The position numbers and the translations under genes were made by a program. The notes beneath the pieces are model-generated. The model had not been told where the DNA came from. It saw nothing but the letters and a program-made list of their open reading frames with translations, and searched no databases. Shown piece after piece: positions 1-9,096 of a DNA stretch of 37,790 bases. This DNA comes from Nemertoderma westbladi (taxonomy: Eukaryota; Xenacoelomorpha; Nemertodermatida; Nemertodermatidae), in contig JAUCBJ010000988.1 in NCBI GenBank assembly GCA_032718475.1, positions 1 through 37,790 of the forward strand. Reading direction: 5' to 3'. Positions within the stretch are counted from its first letter, which is position 1. The number at the start of each line of letters is the position of its first letter.

Positions 1-767
1 CCCCCCATCCGGAAAATCGATGCTATAATATTAGCTCATTGCTCTCCACAATAATACTGTAACCTGTACTTTTGAATTTCGTTTATTGTTTTGGTTAAAA
101 TAACATTCCACTGCCACTTGATTGATAATTTAACATTGAGACGAAATATTAAAATATTAATTCACCGAGAAACTTAAATTTACGTCCAGTACGCCACCCC
201 CCCTCATTCAATAGTAGTTTATGAGTGTCTGTCCGTCTTTCCATAACTATAGCCAGCCAAAAATACAAGGTGTGTCTAAATCCGCGCTTATCGGGTGTGG
301 TAAATACTCGGTTTAGTTTCGTTTACAAGATCCTCCATCGATTTATATTGCCACAATGAGCCCTGCTGCTCTACATGTTATTTGTATATCGGTGTGGTAG
401 CATGGCAACCCATTGTAACGTTGTTTTTCCTGATATAATTTCCATTCTTTAAAATCTTACCTAACAAATAAACTGCAGCCCCAAAATTGTCTCAAGTGGA
501 AAAAAAATATAGTTGTCGAAAATAATGATATCATTATGTTTCTGGATTGGTAGCAATAACATGATTAATTGAAGAACCATTACAATGGGGTTATTTTTAT
601 TTTTTAGTATAAATCCATTATATATAATATTAATATTTCATCAGCATGAGGCTATTTTGTTACCAATAATTATTCACTTTCAATGAAAATTTAATACTCA
701 AATGAATAATGAATATAAATGATGTTTTAGAATGTGTAAAACAGTACAATAATATTCATCTGTTAAG
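1..767. other. AT-rich non-coding sequence upstream of first visible exon
   Basis: I see no exon, RNA gene or recognisable element here. It is AT-rich sequence ending in a plausible splice acceptor (AG at 766-767). It is most simply an intron of the receptor guanylate cyclase gene, whose extracellular ligand-binding domain should be encoded further upstream, outside the window. Confidence 0.5.
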
Positions 768-934
768 GTTGGGGAGATTACTTGGCCAAGTGGAAGCAAA
801 GATCCGCCACCGGACACACCCGAATGCGGTTTCGAAAACGAGAAATGCGAACAGTTGAAGGATGTCTGGAAAGTTGGAATCGGACTTGGTTGTGCTATTG
901 TATTGCTCGTGTTATCAGCTTTCTTTATCTATAG
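768..934 (+). CDS. receptor-type guanylate cyclase, juxtamembrane and transmembrane exon
   Basis: First of seven visible exons of a single-pass receptor guanylate cyclase (natriuretic-peptide-receptor type), a membrane enzyme that makes cGMP after binding an extracellular ligand. The exon reads VGEITWPSG, then a proline-rich stretch and CGFENEKC, the cysteine pair typical of the juxtamembrane segment. A hydrophobic helix follows (VGIGLGCAIVLLVLSAFFIY), the single transmembrane span, then a basic stop-transfer residue. The acceptor is AG at 766-767. The donor is G|GTTAGT, and the exon ends in phase 2, which joins cleanly to the next exon to give IYRKYK. The extracellular domain is not in the window. 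Family assignment is firm; subtype and ligand cannot be told. Confidence 0.85.
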
Positions 935-1257
935 GTTAGTCGTTCAAATCCTCGCTTCGGTTATTTTCATTCTGCTGCCATGCGTTTGCATTGGATCGAT
1001 CAGGAAGGTAAGGAGAGCGGAACAATACTACCACTTACTCCTGCACACTACACATTAATCACAAGTCAGTTAATTTATGACGGACATGGCATATTTCATC
1101 AGAAATATATTTAACTATTGGTAATGGCAATGTACGTGCGATGGAGTTGGATTTATTTATTTAATAGTTAAATTCATTACTTTATGGAGTAAAAAATACT
1201 CAATTGAAGACTATTGGCGGACGTAAAATGTTTAATGTTAGCAATTTACTTTTATAG

Positions 1258-1420
1258 GAAATACAAAGTAGAAGCCGAAATTGTTAACATGGCGTGGAAA
1301 ATTCGTTGGGAAGATTTGCGATTCTGTCACCGAAGTTTCCAGAAGGGATGGGGTTCTTCCCATTTAGAGATTCAGAATAATTTATCATCCTGTAATAACG
1401 ACGGCAAATTCACAATCAAG
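1258..1420 (+). CDS. receptor guanylate cyclase, start of kinase-homology domain
   Basis: Second visible exon. It starts after a TTTATAG acceptor and completes the split arginine codon to give RKYKVEAEIVNMAWKIRWED. This is the conserved intracellular start of receptor guanylate cyclases (family pattern RKY..E.....W.I.WE.L). A polar, poorly conserved stretch follows, ending FTIK at a canonical AAG|GTAGGT donor, phase 0. No stop codon in frame. The short introns on either side hold nothing else I recognise. Confidence 0.85.
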
Positions 1421-1830
1421 GTAGGTTGATGTGACATTAATTCCAGTAATTGGACGCGATCTAAGTAAAAGCCAACTAAGTCTTTCATACTGTTTTTTCC
1501 AAGTATTTGTATTTTATTATCACAATAGCAGTCATTAGCAGTAACATCAAATATAATTAATGCGGTTTAAAGCATTATTACAGTAGCCAATTTACTGCAT
1601 TAACTAAAACTTTGCTTATTTTGTATTTTTATGTTACAAAATTAATATGTGACCTTTATGAAACATTTAGAACCTTTCTAATACGAAAGATTTCCAGATT
1701 TCCTCCCTAATTTATTTTTGTTGCGCTTTACCTAACTGGCTATGGATACAATTTTATTTCGATTTTCCCTGATTGACACACAAACATGTGGTCGACTGTG
1801 TAGCGTTACTATTGCTTTTCATTCTTTTAG

Positions 1831-1914
1831 AGAGGCAGTTTGACTTCAAGAATGTCCGAATTCTCTCACATGTCATTTAGCAATAATTGGTATATTGGAA
1901 CGGCCTATTACAAG
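1831..1914 (+). CDS. receptor guanylate cyclase, kinase-homology domain exon 3
   Basis: An 84-bp phase 0-0 exon with a pyrimidine-rich acceptor (ATTCTTTTAG) and a CAAG|GTGAGT donor. It encodes RGSLTSRMSEFSHMSFSNNW and then YIGTAYYK. The serine-rich stretch before the ATP-binding lobe is where animal receptor guanylate cyclases carry regulatory phosphorylation sites (family knowledge). The ending TAYYK immediately precedes GNRVAVK in the next exon, as in the family. Confidence 0.8.
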
Positions 1915-2655
1915 GTGAGTCTAAAAGGTAGATTTCAGATATAATTATAGAAAATGATTGGTTTAATGATTTAAGGATGTACATTTAAAAATAATGGTGT
2001 CAGATAGAAGGCCATCGGCTTTACCATCCATTCTTATGTTACAACTCTGGAGTGCAAAAATTCACATTACAGCTGATATTATACAATAAAGAATGTTGTT
2101 TACTTTACAGCTGTAGGGGAGTGATTATCATGGAAAATTATTGAACTGAATTTTACATTGGAAATGACTGACACTTGAAATTGCTCTTTGGTTGTGGAGA
2201 TAAGCTCGGCAAACAAACTTCAACACTAGAAACGCCGCAAAGGCACTGTGAGAAGAAGACCGCCGAGCCGGGTGTAATCGATTTTTTCGCGCCTCCGTAG
2301 GCAAACATAAAAAATACATTCCGTCGGGATCCTAATTTTAAAAATGCAATAATCACTACACAATTAATCCCTTTTTTCCCTTCTCCCACCGTAATATTTC
2401 TCTCTAAATATATCCAATATCCCGACGTATTTCCACCCCAGACATCCTTAGCCGGCCTCACCCACAATATCTAACCAATATTACCGGCTACTCCCCCGTG
2501 AATCATTCCAATCCAATAAAGGAGGCAACCACCTTCTTCCTTTCTCTCATTGGCACTCACCACGCCAACCTCACATAACAATCATCATCACCCAGTTACC
2601 CAGTTGATAGCAAAGGAATAATTGGTCACCTTCATAACTCTATAGCCTTTCCTTA
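1915..2655. other. intron sequence, no recognised element
   Basis: AT-rich intron between guanylate cyclase exons. Open frames on the minus strand near 2128-2467 have no codon bias or motif I recognise. It ends at the target-site duplication of the SINE. Confidence 0.4.
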
Positions 2656-2669
2656 ATAATTGATTATTG
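2656..2669. repeat. target-site duplication of SINE copy 1, left
   Basis: ATAATTGATTATTG, identical to 2931-2944 on the other side of the SINE. A perfect 14-bp direct repeat at both ends is what target-primed reverse transcription leaves. Confidence 0.8.
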
Positions 2670-2930
2670 AATGGGAGACTCTTTTAGGCTCGTTAAGCCA
2701 AGGAATGCCTGTTCACCACCATGGGTGATCTTCCACAGTACACCCTTCCACTCTGTTTCCGAAGTTGCCTTGGTTCCCATTTATCGACCACTGAAGGATG
2801 AAAGCCGGGGTTGGGCTAGGCTGCAGCATTTAAAGCACTGTGCCCAAACAGTGCTGCCCAATCTAGGGATCGAACCAGTGCTCCCTAATCGGAAGCCTAG
2901 TAATGTCACCACTAGACCAAGCTGCTGCTT
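2670..2930 (-). mobile_element. tRNA-derived SINE, copy 1, with target-site duplication
   Basis: Read on the minus strand, the element begins with a tRNA-like head. It has an A-box-like TGGTCTAGTGGT, and a perfect B box GGTTCGATCCC about 35 bases further on, the split internal RNA polymerase III promoter. A roughly 190-bp unrelated body follows. A second, diverged copy lies at about 25443-25688 on the plus strand. It shares the head, the GGGCAGCACT block, the TGGTCGATAAATGG block and the AACCAAGGC block. The element is bounded by a perfect 14-bp direct repeat, which sets its ends and shows insertion by retroposition into the guanylate cyclase intron. Confidence 0.8.
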
Positions 2931-2944
2931 ATAATTGATTATTG
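2931..2944. repeat. target-site duplication of SINE copy 1, right
   Basis: ATAATTGATTATTG, identical to 2656-2669. It abuts the tRNA-like 5' head of the SINE. Confidence 0.8.
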
Positions 2945-3049
2945 GTCAATCAATCATACAATGTGTTAATCATATTTTTACATAGATTGAACGTAAAATC
3001 CTTGCACTGGAAAGACAAACTCTGTTTAGGTGATAATTAGGGGTCAACT

Positions 3050-3595
3050 TCATATCGACCCCACACCGGGTTTAAAAGAGGCCGTATTTTGGTGGAAACG
3101 TGAGTCCCTACAACCAGCCTAACAGATGGCCGCCGCTGCAGCTAAACTGGACTCTGCTCCAAGGTAGAGGGCGTCTTTGTTCCTGGGCCGGGCCCTATTA
3201 AGGCTTCGCGGTCGCTAGGAGCGTAAGACGATTCCGCCTAAAGGACTGAGCTTCACTGGCTAACCAGCCCAAGAGCGCTTGCGCACTCTGTCCACTGGCT
3301 ACTTAGTTCGTCCCAGGACCAACTATTTAGTTTTGGGGGCAAAGTAGCACTGTCCCTATAGGCTTCGACTCTGTCAGTTACTGTAGTGCTTGTGCACTCT
3401 CTCCGCTGGCTATACAGTTCATCCCAGGCTCGCCAGGATCGACCGTATAGTTATGAGGGCAGTGTAACAGCTAACCGTTTGCGTCCAATCGGTCCCACCC
3501 CTGTTTGGACTCAGACGGTAACCTGGTGTTCTGCACTATCGCCAAGTTCCAATAGCGTGAAGCTGCACCAAGTTTATTACGACTTTTTTCCATAA
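3050..3595. repeat. GC-rich unclassified interspersed repeat with internal duplication
   Basis: This block is markedly GC-richer than its flanks. It contains two imperfect direct copies of a unit of roughly 110 bp. Each starts with GCGCTTGCGCACTCT or GTGCTTGTGCACTCT, continues CCACTGGCTA or CCGCTGGCTA, then GTTCGTCCCAGG or GTTCATCCCAGG. The copies begin near 3273 and 3386. Frames are open over short distances, but I recognise no protein. The composition break and internal repeats suggest a mobile element or a 5'/3' untranslated piece of one; class unknown. Confidence 0.45.
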
Positions 3596-4002
3596 CATTG
3601 ACCTTTTTGATTATATTTTTTCAGTATATTTTTAGCATAATGAAACGACTAAAAATACTGTATTTTCTGTATATTTTGGATTATTTTTGAGGCTATACTT
3701 TGGATCCTAACGGACCCAAAGCACCCCTCACCCGGTTTCTCTGTTTCCTCATCTCAGAGGTTTTTCTATGGTGTTACAGTACACTATTTTTATATACCAG
3801 AAGGGAGCAATATACATCTTGGGAAGAACAGAAATCACTGTGCTTTTGAACTATATAGAAAGGTTGTGGATGTCCGTAAATAACAAGTCATTGAAGGACC
3901 GTGTTCTAGTGGGAAATATTTTATGTCAGCCGGGAACCAAAACAATACGGAAATATACAGCACTCCCTGGAACTTTTAGAGATTCAAAGCCGTTTTAGGA
4001 GC

Positions 4003-4026
4003 TTATCGTGCTAAAGAGCACGATAA
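4003..4026. repeat. perfect 10-bp stem, 4-nt loop hairpin
   Basis: TTATCGTGCT, then AAAG, then AGCACGATAA: a perfect inverted repeat with a tetraloop, inside the guanylate cyclase intron. There is no adjacent gene end, so I do not call it a terminator or histone-type stem-loop. It may be the tip of an old foldback element. Confidence 0.5.
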
Positions 4027-4223
4027 ATCCATTACACCTTGCTTTGGCTTCCTTTGCTGATTCACATTGATCCGAGCTTTTGTCCAATAGCCCATATGTT
4101 ATAGAATTAGACCTGGAATCGACAGTTCTTTACAAATACTTTTAATTGCTAGACTACACAAAGTGTAATACATTGCATAACATATGTTTTCGGCCGTAAT
4201 AAATATTATTATTATTGTTGCAG

Positions 4224-4301
4224 GGCAATCGAGTGGCTGTTAAACGAATTCGACAACATAAAGTTGATTTAAATCGACAAATATTAATCGGATTGAAGAA
4301 C
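4224..4301 (+). CDS. receptor guanylate cyclase, ATP-lobe exon with VAVK
   Basis: A 78-bp exon between a strong TTGTTGCAG acceptor and an AAC|GTAAGA donor, phase 0-0. It encodes GNRVAVKRIRQHKVDLNRQI and then LIGLKN. The VAVKRI segment corresponds to the kinase VAVK motif that holds the ATP-contacting lysine. The kinase-homology domain of receptor guanylate cyclases keeps this lysine although the domain is a pseudokinase (family knowledge). It continues directly from TAYYK in the exon at 1831-1914. Confidence 0.85.
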
Positions 4302-4619
4302 GTAAGAAATTTATATTTATAATAGTTTCGACTGGAAAGGAATCCCTATAACACGTTTCATATCTATTTAATACTGAGAATTGAATATATGACAGCAACA
4401 CCGCGTTGTCTTTTTATAGAGATGGCGATGGTAAAAGTTATTCTTATTTTTATTCATCAACATTTACCGCACAAAGACATGCAATAAATTGAATAATACA
4501 TAATTTAATATAATAATTGTGAAACTGGGAGTAAATAAAATAACAATAACTATATGGTGTTCACGGTATTAAATCTCTGTTCATATTTAATATTAATTCT
4601 ATGTTTCTGAACATCACAG

Positions 4620-4724
4620 ATGCAAGATTTGGTTCACGATCATGTGGCTCGACTTATTGGCGCCTGCTTTGATCCTGGTCACTGTTGTCTCATAATAGAA
4701 TACTGCCCTAAAGGAAGTCTAAAG
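4620..4724 (+). CDS. receptor guanylate cyclase, kinase-homology hinge exon
   Basis: A 105-bp phase 0-0 exon with acceptor ACATCACAG and donor AAG|GTATTT. It encodes MQDLVHDHVARLIGACFDPG, then CCLIIEYCPKGSLK. This matches the family pattern of N-lobe helix, strand 4, hinge (EYCPKGSL) and the start of the C-lobe. The methionine at the start is internal, not an initiator. The intron that follows (4725-7988) is long and full of repeats. Confidence 0.85.
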
Positions 4725-4933
4725 GTATTTCAATATTCTAGTATTCTTTAAATTCGATAATTTGGGCTGATATTGCTTGCTCTTTGCTACTTACTCTTTA
4801 CAACTGATAAGAGTAGATTAGAGTTAGTCTTTCACTGTTTCTTTTATAAGAAGGAAGTTCTAAATTCCCCACAATATGACAACGATTCTAGTGATAATCC
4901 TACATTAAACTGAAAAATCACTCAAAGCACACC

Positions 4934-5090
4934 ATGACCCGTAATATAGTGAACCGGACGGACCCCCCCCCCCCCCCCCCCCAATTGTTCTACAAATTGT
5001 TAACATATTGCTTGAAATTTGAAACACAACTAGTTCAACTCACCGTGGTCGTTGACCCCATGAAGCCGGAATTTTCGATTTTGCCTTTCA
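4934..5090. mobile_element. partial foldback element with 20-base poly(C) run
   Basis: CCCGTAATATAGTG at the left is the reverse complement of a segment at the right end of the foldback element near 7.6 kb. Then come 20 Cs (4963-4982). A segment follows (from ACAAATTGTTAACATATTGC through GACCCCATGAAGCCGGAATT) that matches the right arm of that element. It looks like the same family with most of the left arm deleted. Confidence 0.6.
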
Positions 5091-7530
5091 ATTTTTTTTA
5101 TAAGTGTTTTAAATAAGTCTCTTTTGCGAAATTGCACTCATCCTATCATTGCCATTCTTCACATTAGTCGTAATTTTTTTCATATCAATAGAAAGCTTGC
5201 GTTACAAGGATTCCAAATGTGTAACAATGTCTGTATTTCGTTAAGAAACAGCTGAGATATGTACCATTCGCTGTAAGCCATTTGTTCTATTTAGTAAAAA
5301 TACACAAAATTCTAGAATGTGATATTTATTTTATGAGTAGGTGGGCAACAGCGGCATTCCTATCCAATATCTCTAAGGGTCAGTTATTAGATACAGATTA
5401 AAATTGAGCAATTCTATCCCTAAATCGGTGCTTAAGAAATTTAAATAAATAATTAAGAAAGTTTAACCAAACTTTTACTTATAAAAAAACTTTCGCATTG
5501 GCAGCTTGGCATCGATGTCATTGAAGTCCACAGTCAAACTACTCAAAAAATTCAATGCATTCTTCAGTCCTCGGGTCTCGCTCATCGGTTAGTCCAGTTT
5601 GCCCGTAGCGCTAGCGCAGTAGCGATACCAAAAGTCGGGGTCGCCAACGACACTGCGACCGACAGAGGCGGTGGCCTTGGTGGCGAGTTGTTTGAGTACC
5701 GGTACAATTCCAAAACGTTGCTGGGTATTGCAGTATTGGGCTGTTGGGGTATCAGGTGCAGTAGTGGAGACCGGAACATGGAATAAAGGTCAGCTGGTAC
5801 AACCTGACAATATGTCAGTATGTCTTAAGTCCGCATAATTTCAAAACTTCCATGGTTGCCGTTGCCGAGCACGATTGGCGGGTGGCGCCAACGACCTGAA
5901 GATGGTACCGGTAACTCTGTACCACTGTAACAGTACCGGTACCGTACTGTAAAACTGATGTTTAATAAGATTAAGGTACCGGTACCGTACCGTACTGTAA
6001 AACATATGTTTAATAAGATTAAGGTACCGGACCGTACCAGTACATGATATGGCTGAATAGTCGCGATATCGCAATTCAGACATCACTCAGGCAATTGCAG
6101 GACTCCACGGTGAAATAGGCCTACCACACTTCCCAAGGCCACATTATTGCTGCATTGTACCGGTGTTGCAGAATTTCAAACCCACTTGATATATCCTACA
6201 GTCTCCTAGCAACCAGCTGACGCCAAGCCTAAATAATTTTTGGATAGATAAATTGCAAGATCAGTTACACAGATGCTGCACGAAGACCCCACGCAAATTC
6301 AACTTGGAAAATTTGTAAACTTTTGCCAGACTACATAAATGTACCAAGTTTGGATATATTTTATCGAAATTTAGCTAAGTTATTAACGTTTAAAATTGGA
6401 CACAACAGATCAACAGAGCAACAGAACAACAGACACACCGATTGAATTAGTGGTACCCGTATGCTAAGCTCGCTTACTTTCGTCGCTCACCCCACAAAGA
6501 TATACCTAAATACAGTTAATAAAGCCCAATTATCAATGCTAAAAACGCACTCAATAGCTTAGTAGCTCAGTTTGGCACATAATGGATCTTATAATTTATT
6601 TAGTCAAATGGTATAATAATTTTTTAATTGATTAATAACACAAAATGTATCATATCTCGATTAAGTATATCAATAGATACTGCAGGCTTCCTACCTACCT
6701 TTACCTTTGGATATAAAATGCATTTATAGTAATTTGTTGTTTGCTTGAAGGATTTGAAAAGCCTTTCATATTAGCACATTAAATCCAATTACACACAGTT
6801 GTTGTTCTTACTATCTCTAGGTTGTGGCGCAAAAGTAAACTCCAAATAAAGAGGCTTTGATATAGCCAGTCAACTGCTTTGAATCTATATTCTGTTTTAA
6901 CATACTGTATGTTTGGATTTCTTATGAATAACTCACTTGGGCAAGCCATGTGATAAGTAATGGTATTAATATACGGCGGAATACATTAGGGCTGAAAACT
7001 GAGGTGAAACTGTGACTTGAAACTAACATGCCACTTCTACCTTCAACTAATTCCCAGAGACAGGGGGTAAACTGGACGCAAAACCCGCCTTGGCGAATTA
7101 ATATCCCGCCTCAATGTTAAATTCTCAATTTAGGGAAAGGATCAGGTTACAGTGGCACGTTATTTTAACCAAAACAATACACTAAACACAATAGAACAGG
7201 TTACAGTTTAATTTTTGAGAATAGCCTAATCATCTATTATTTGCGTCCAATTTCCCCTGGAGAGGGATGAAATTTTATTGCGTCCAGTTTCCCCCCATAT
7301 CTAAAATACCATGCCATAACTTTCTGAGCCAATTTATTGTCATTGACGTTATCATGTCAGGATTCCATGATTTCATGCTATTCCAGGACGTGTCAGGCCA
7401 GCGCCAGACAGGCCAGTGTAGCTATTCATACATAAACAAAATGTTCCAGAACAATGTGTATTTATTAAATATAATAAATGGCCAGCAGTGAACAATAATT
7501 CTTGCAATTTTTAAAACGTTTATCAAAAAT
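5091..7530. other. repeat-rich intron sequence, no gene recognised
   Basis: A long part of the guanylate cyclase intron. About 5580-5780 is GC-richer than the rest and may be an old element; translations in both directions show no motif I recognise. A two-copy tandem repeat lies at 5935-6040. The remainder is AT-rich unique-looking sequence. I found no exon: the flanking exons join in phase without one. Confidence 0.4.
5930..6042. repeat. short tandem repeat around KpnI-like GGTACC motif
   Basis: Two copies of a ~55-bp unit containing ACCGTACTGTAAAAC and GTTTAATAAGATTAAGG, with extra GGTACCGGTACCG self-complementary stretches. A simple local duplication. Confidence 0.6.
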
Positions 7531-7548
7531 TTAAAGGCAAAATTGACA

Positions 7549-7726
7549 ATTCCGGCTTCATGGGGTCAACGAGTTGAACTAGTTGTGTTTCAAATTGCAA
7601 GCAATATGATAAAGATTTGTAGAAAAATATCCCCCCCCCCAGATTTTTCTACAAAAAATCTTTATCATATTGCTTGAAATTTGAAACACAACTAGTTCAA
7701 CTCGCTGACCCCATGAAGCCGGAATT
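7549..7726. mobile_element. foldback (long-hairpin) element with poly(C) at its apex
   Basis: Left arm 7549-7628 and right arm 7643-7726 are near-perfect reverse complements over about 80 bp. They run from AATTCCGGCTTCATGGGG inward to GTAGAAAAAT. Differences are one 3-4 base indel and a few substitutions. The 14-base loop contains 10 Cs (7631-7640). A related partial copy sits at 4934-5090, so this is a dispersed family, probably a non-autonomous foldback or MITE-like element. No ORF inside. Confidence 0.75.
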
Positions 7727-7988
7727 TTCAGAAAATGACACTATATTACGGGCCATAGTGTAATCTGATACATTATTAGTTAGTTAGATTGTAGGTCTAC
7801 AAAACTGTAGAGCTATGATTTAATGAACTAATCTACTTTGGGTTTTAATGCCTTATTTTCTATTTAATGAATTATATAAATTATTCAGTCTTCTACTAAA
7901 TTTATTTGTTAATACTTATGTTTTAGATAAATACCACAATTGAATGTGTATAATCTTATAATTTGAATCTAATTAACTTTTTTAACAG

Positions 7989-8060
7989 GAGATACTTGAA
8001 AATCCGAATATTAATCTCGACTGGGTGTTTAAGTATTCCTTAATGCAGGATATTGCCAAG
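7989..8060 (+). CDS. receptor guanylate cyclase, kinase-homology exon that seeded a minisatellite
   Basis: A 72-bp phase 0-0 exon after a TTTTTTAACAG acceptor, with a perfect CAAG|GTAAGT donor. It encodes EILENPNINLDWVFKYSLMQ and then DIAK. It follows GSLK of the previous exon and precedes GMHYLHN of the next, as in the family (pattern DILEN....LDW.F..SL..DI..GM..LH). Its last 50 bases plus 36 bases of intron form the first unit of the 86-bp tandem array that starts inside the exon at 8011. Only this first copy has the authentic upstream acceptor. Confidence 0.85.
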
Positions 8061-8880
8061 GTAAGTTTATTTATTATTTTATTTATTTTTATGGAATTAA
8101 TCTCGACTGGGTGTTTAAGTATTCCTTAATGCAGGATATTGCCAAGGTAAGTTTATTTATTATTTTACTTATTTTTATGGAATTAATCTCGACTGGGTGT
8201 TTAAGTATTCCTTAATGCAGGATATTGCCAAGGTAAGTTTATTTATTATTTTATTTATTTGTGTGGAATTAATCTCGACTGGGTCTTTAAGCATTCCTTA
8301 ATGCAGGATATTGCCAAGGTAAGTTTATTTATTATTTTATTTATTTGTGTGGAATTAATCTCGACTGGGTCTTTAAGCATTCCTTAATGCAGGATATTGC
8401 CAAGGTAAGTTTATTTATTATTTTATTTATTTTTATGGAATTAATCTCGACTGGGTGTTTAAGTATTCCTTAATGCAGGATATTGCCAAGGTAAGTTTAT
8501 TTATTATTTTATTTATTTGTGTGGAATTAATCTCGACTGGGTCTTTAAGCATTCCTTGATGCAGGATATTGCCAAGGTAAGTTTATTTATTATTTTATTT
8601 ATTTGTGTGGAATTAATCTCGACTGGGTCTTTAAGCATTCCTTGATGCAGGATATTGCCAAGGTAAGTTTATTTATTATTTTATTTATTTTTATGGAATT
8701 AATCTCGACTGGGTCTTTAAGCATTCCTTGATGCAGGATATTGCCAAGGTAAGTTTATTTATTATTTTATTTATTTGTGTGGAATTAATCTCGACTGGGT
8801 CTTTAAGTATTCCTTAATGCAGGATATTGCCAAGGTAAGTTTATTTATTATTTTATTTATCTTTATGGAATTAATTTCGC
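8011..8880 (+). repeat. 86-bp minisatellite, ten units, each an exon 3' part plus splice donor
   Basis: Units start at 8011, 8097, 8183, 8269, 8355, 8441, 8527, 8613, 8699 and 8785, and a degenerate eleventh starts at 8871. Spacing is exactly 86 every time, with no indels. Each unit carries the 50-base 3' part of the guanylate cyclase exon (coding INLDWVFKYSLMQDIAK), the donor CAAG|GTAAGT and ~36 bases of TTTATT-rich intron. Variants are few: GTG to GTC (silent), TAT to CAT (Tyr to His), TTA to TTG (silent), and TTTATGG or TGTGTGG in the spacer. The unit length is 2 modulo 3. Later units lack a normal acceptor before the exon part, but all keep CTTAATGCAG or CTTGATGCAG followed by the 12-base GATATTGCCAAG. 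Confidence 0.95.
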
Positions 8881-9087
8881 ACAACCAAATCGCCAGGGCG
8901 ACATATTTTCTAACTTTGTATCGCAGTGCGACATTATTTCTCAGTATGTCCTATACAGTTACTATGTACAGTATTTCCACTATATCCAGTATGTCATCGC
9001 GTCATTATTAGGTTGTTCTAGAAAGTTTAAGTGCATAGTTGCAAATGATTCCTCGTGGCGCAAAGAAATAAAATTAGATTCGCCATT
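8881..9087. other. intron sequence between minisatellite and LINE
   Basis: Short stretch with no recognised feature; CGCAGTGCGACA-like motifs appear twice (near 8895 and 8923). Confidence 0.3.
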
Positions 9088-9096
9088 GTTCATAAG
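9088..9096. repeat. candidate target-site duplication of RTE-like LINE, left
   Basis: GTTCATAAG, repeated at 12348-12356 just after the short TAG-repeat tail of the element. Nine bases is short, but the position at the tail junction is right. Confidence 0.55.

Noticed and set aside
2153-2467. 104-residue minus-strand ORF
   Set aside because: No start context, domain or conserved motif, and it lies in an intron between well-supported exons of the other strand.
2821-2930. Functional tRNA gene on the minus strand
   Set aside because: A and B boxes are present, but the acceptor-stem pairing and 3' end of a tRNA are not, and a second copy with the same unrelated body exists. It is the head of a SINE.
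3386-3595. 69-residue ORF in the GC-rich repeat
   Set aside because: No motif; open by chance in GC-rich sequence.
5582-6086. ORFs and possible transposase in the GC-richer stretch at 5.6-6.1 kb
   Set aside because: Translations in both directions show no DDE, hAT, Harbinger or other motif I can recognise; only the local GGTACC tandem repeat is supported.
8775-9011. Plus-strand ORF of 78 residues at the end of the minisatellite
   Set aside because: It runs through the last repeat unit and reads through the splice donor into intron sequence; not a gene.
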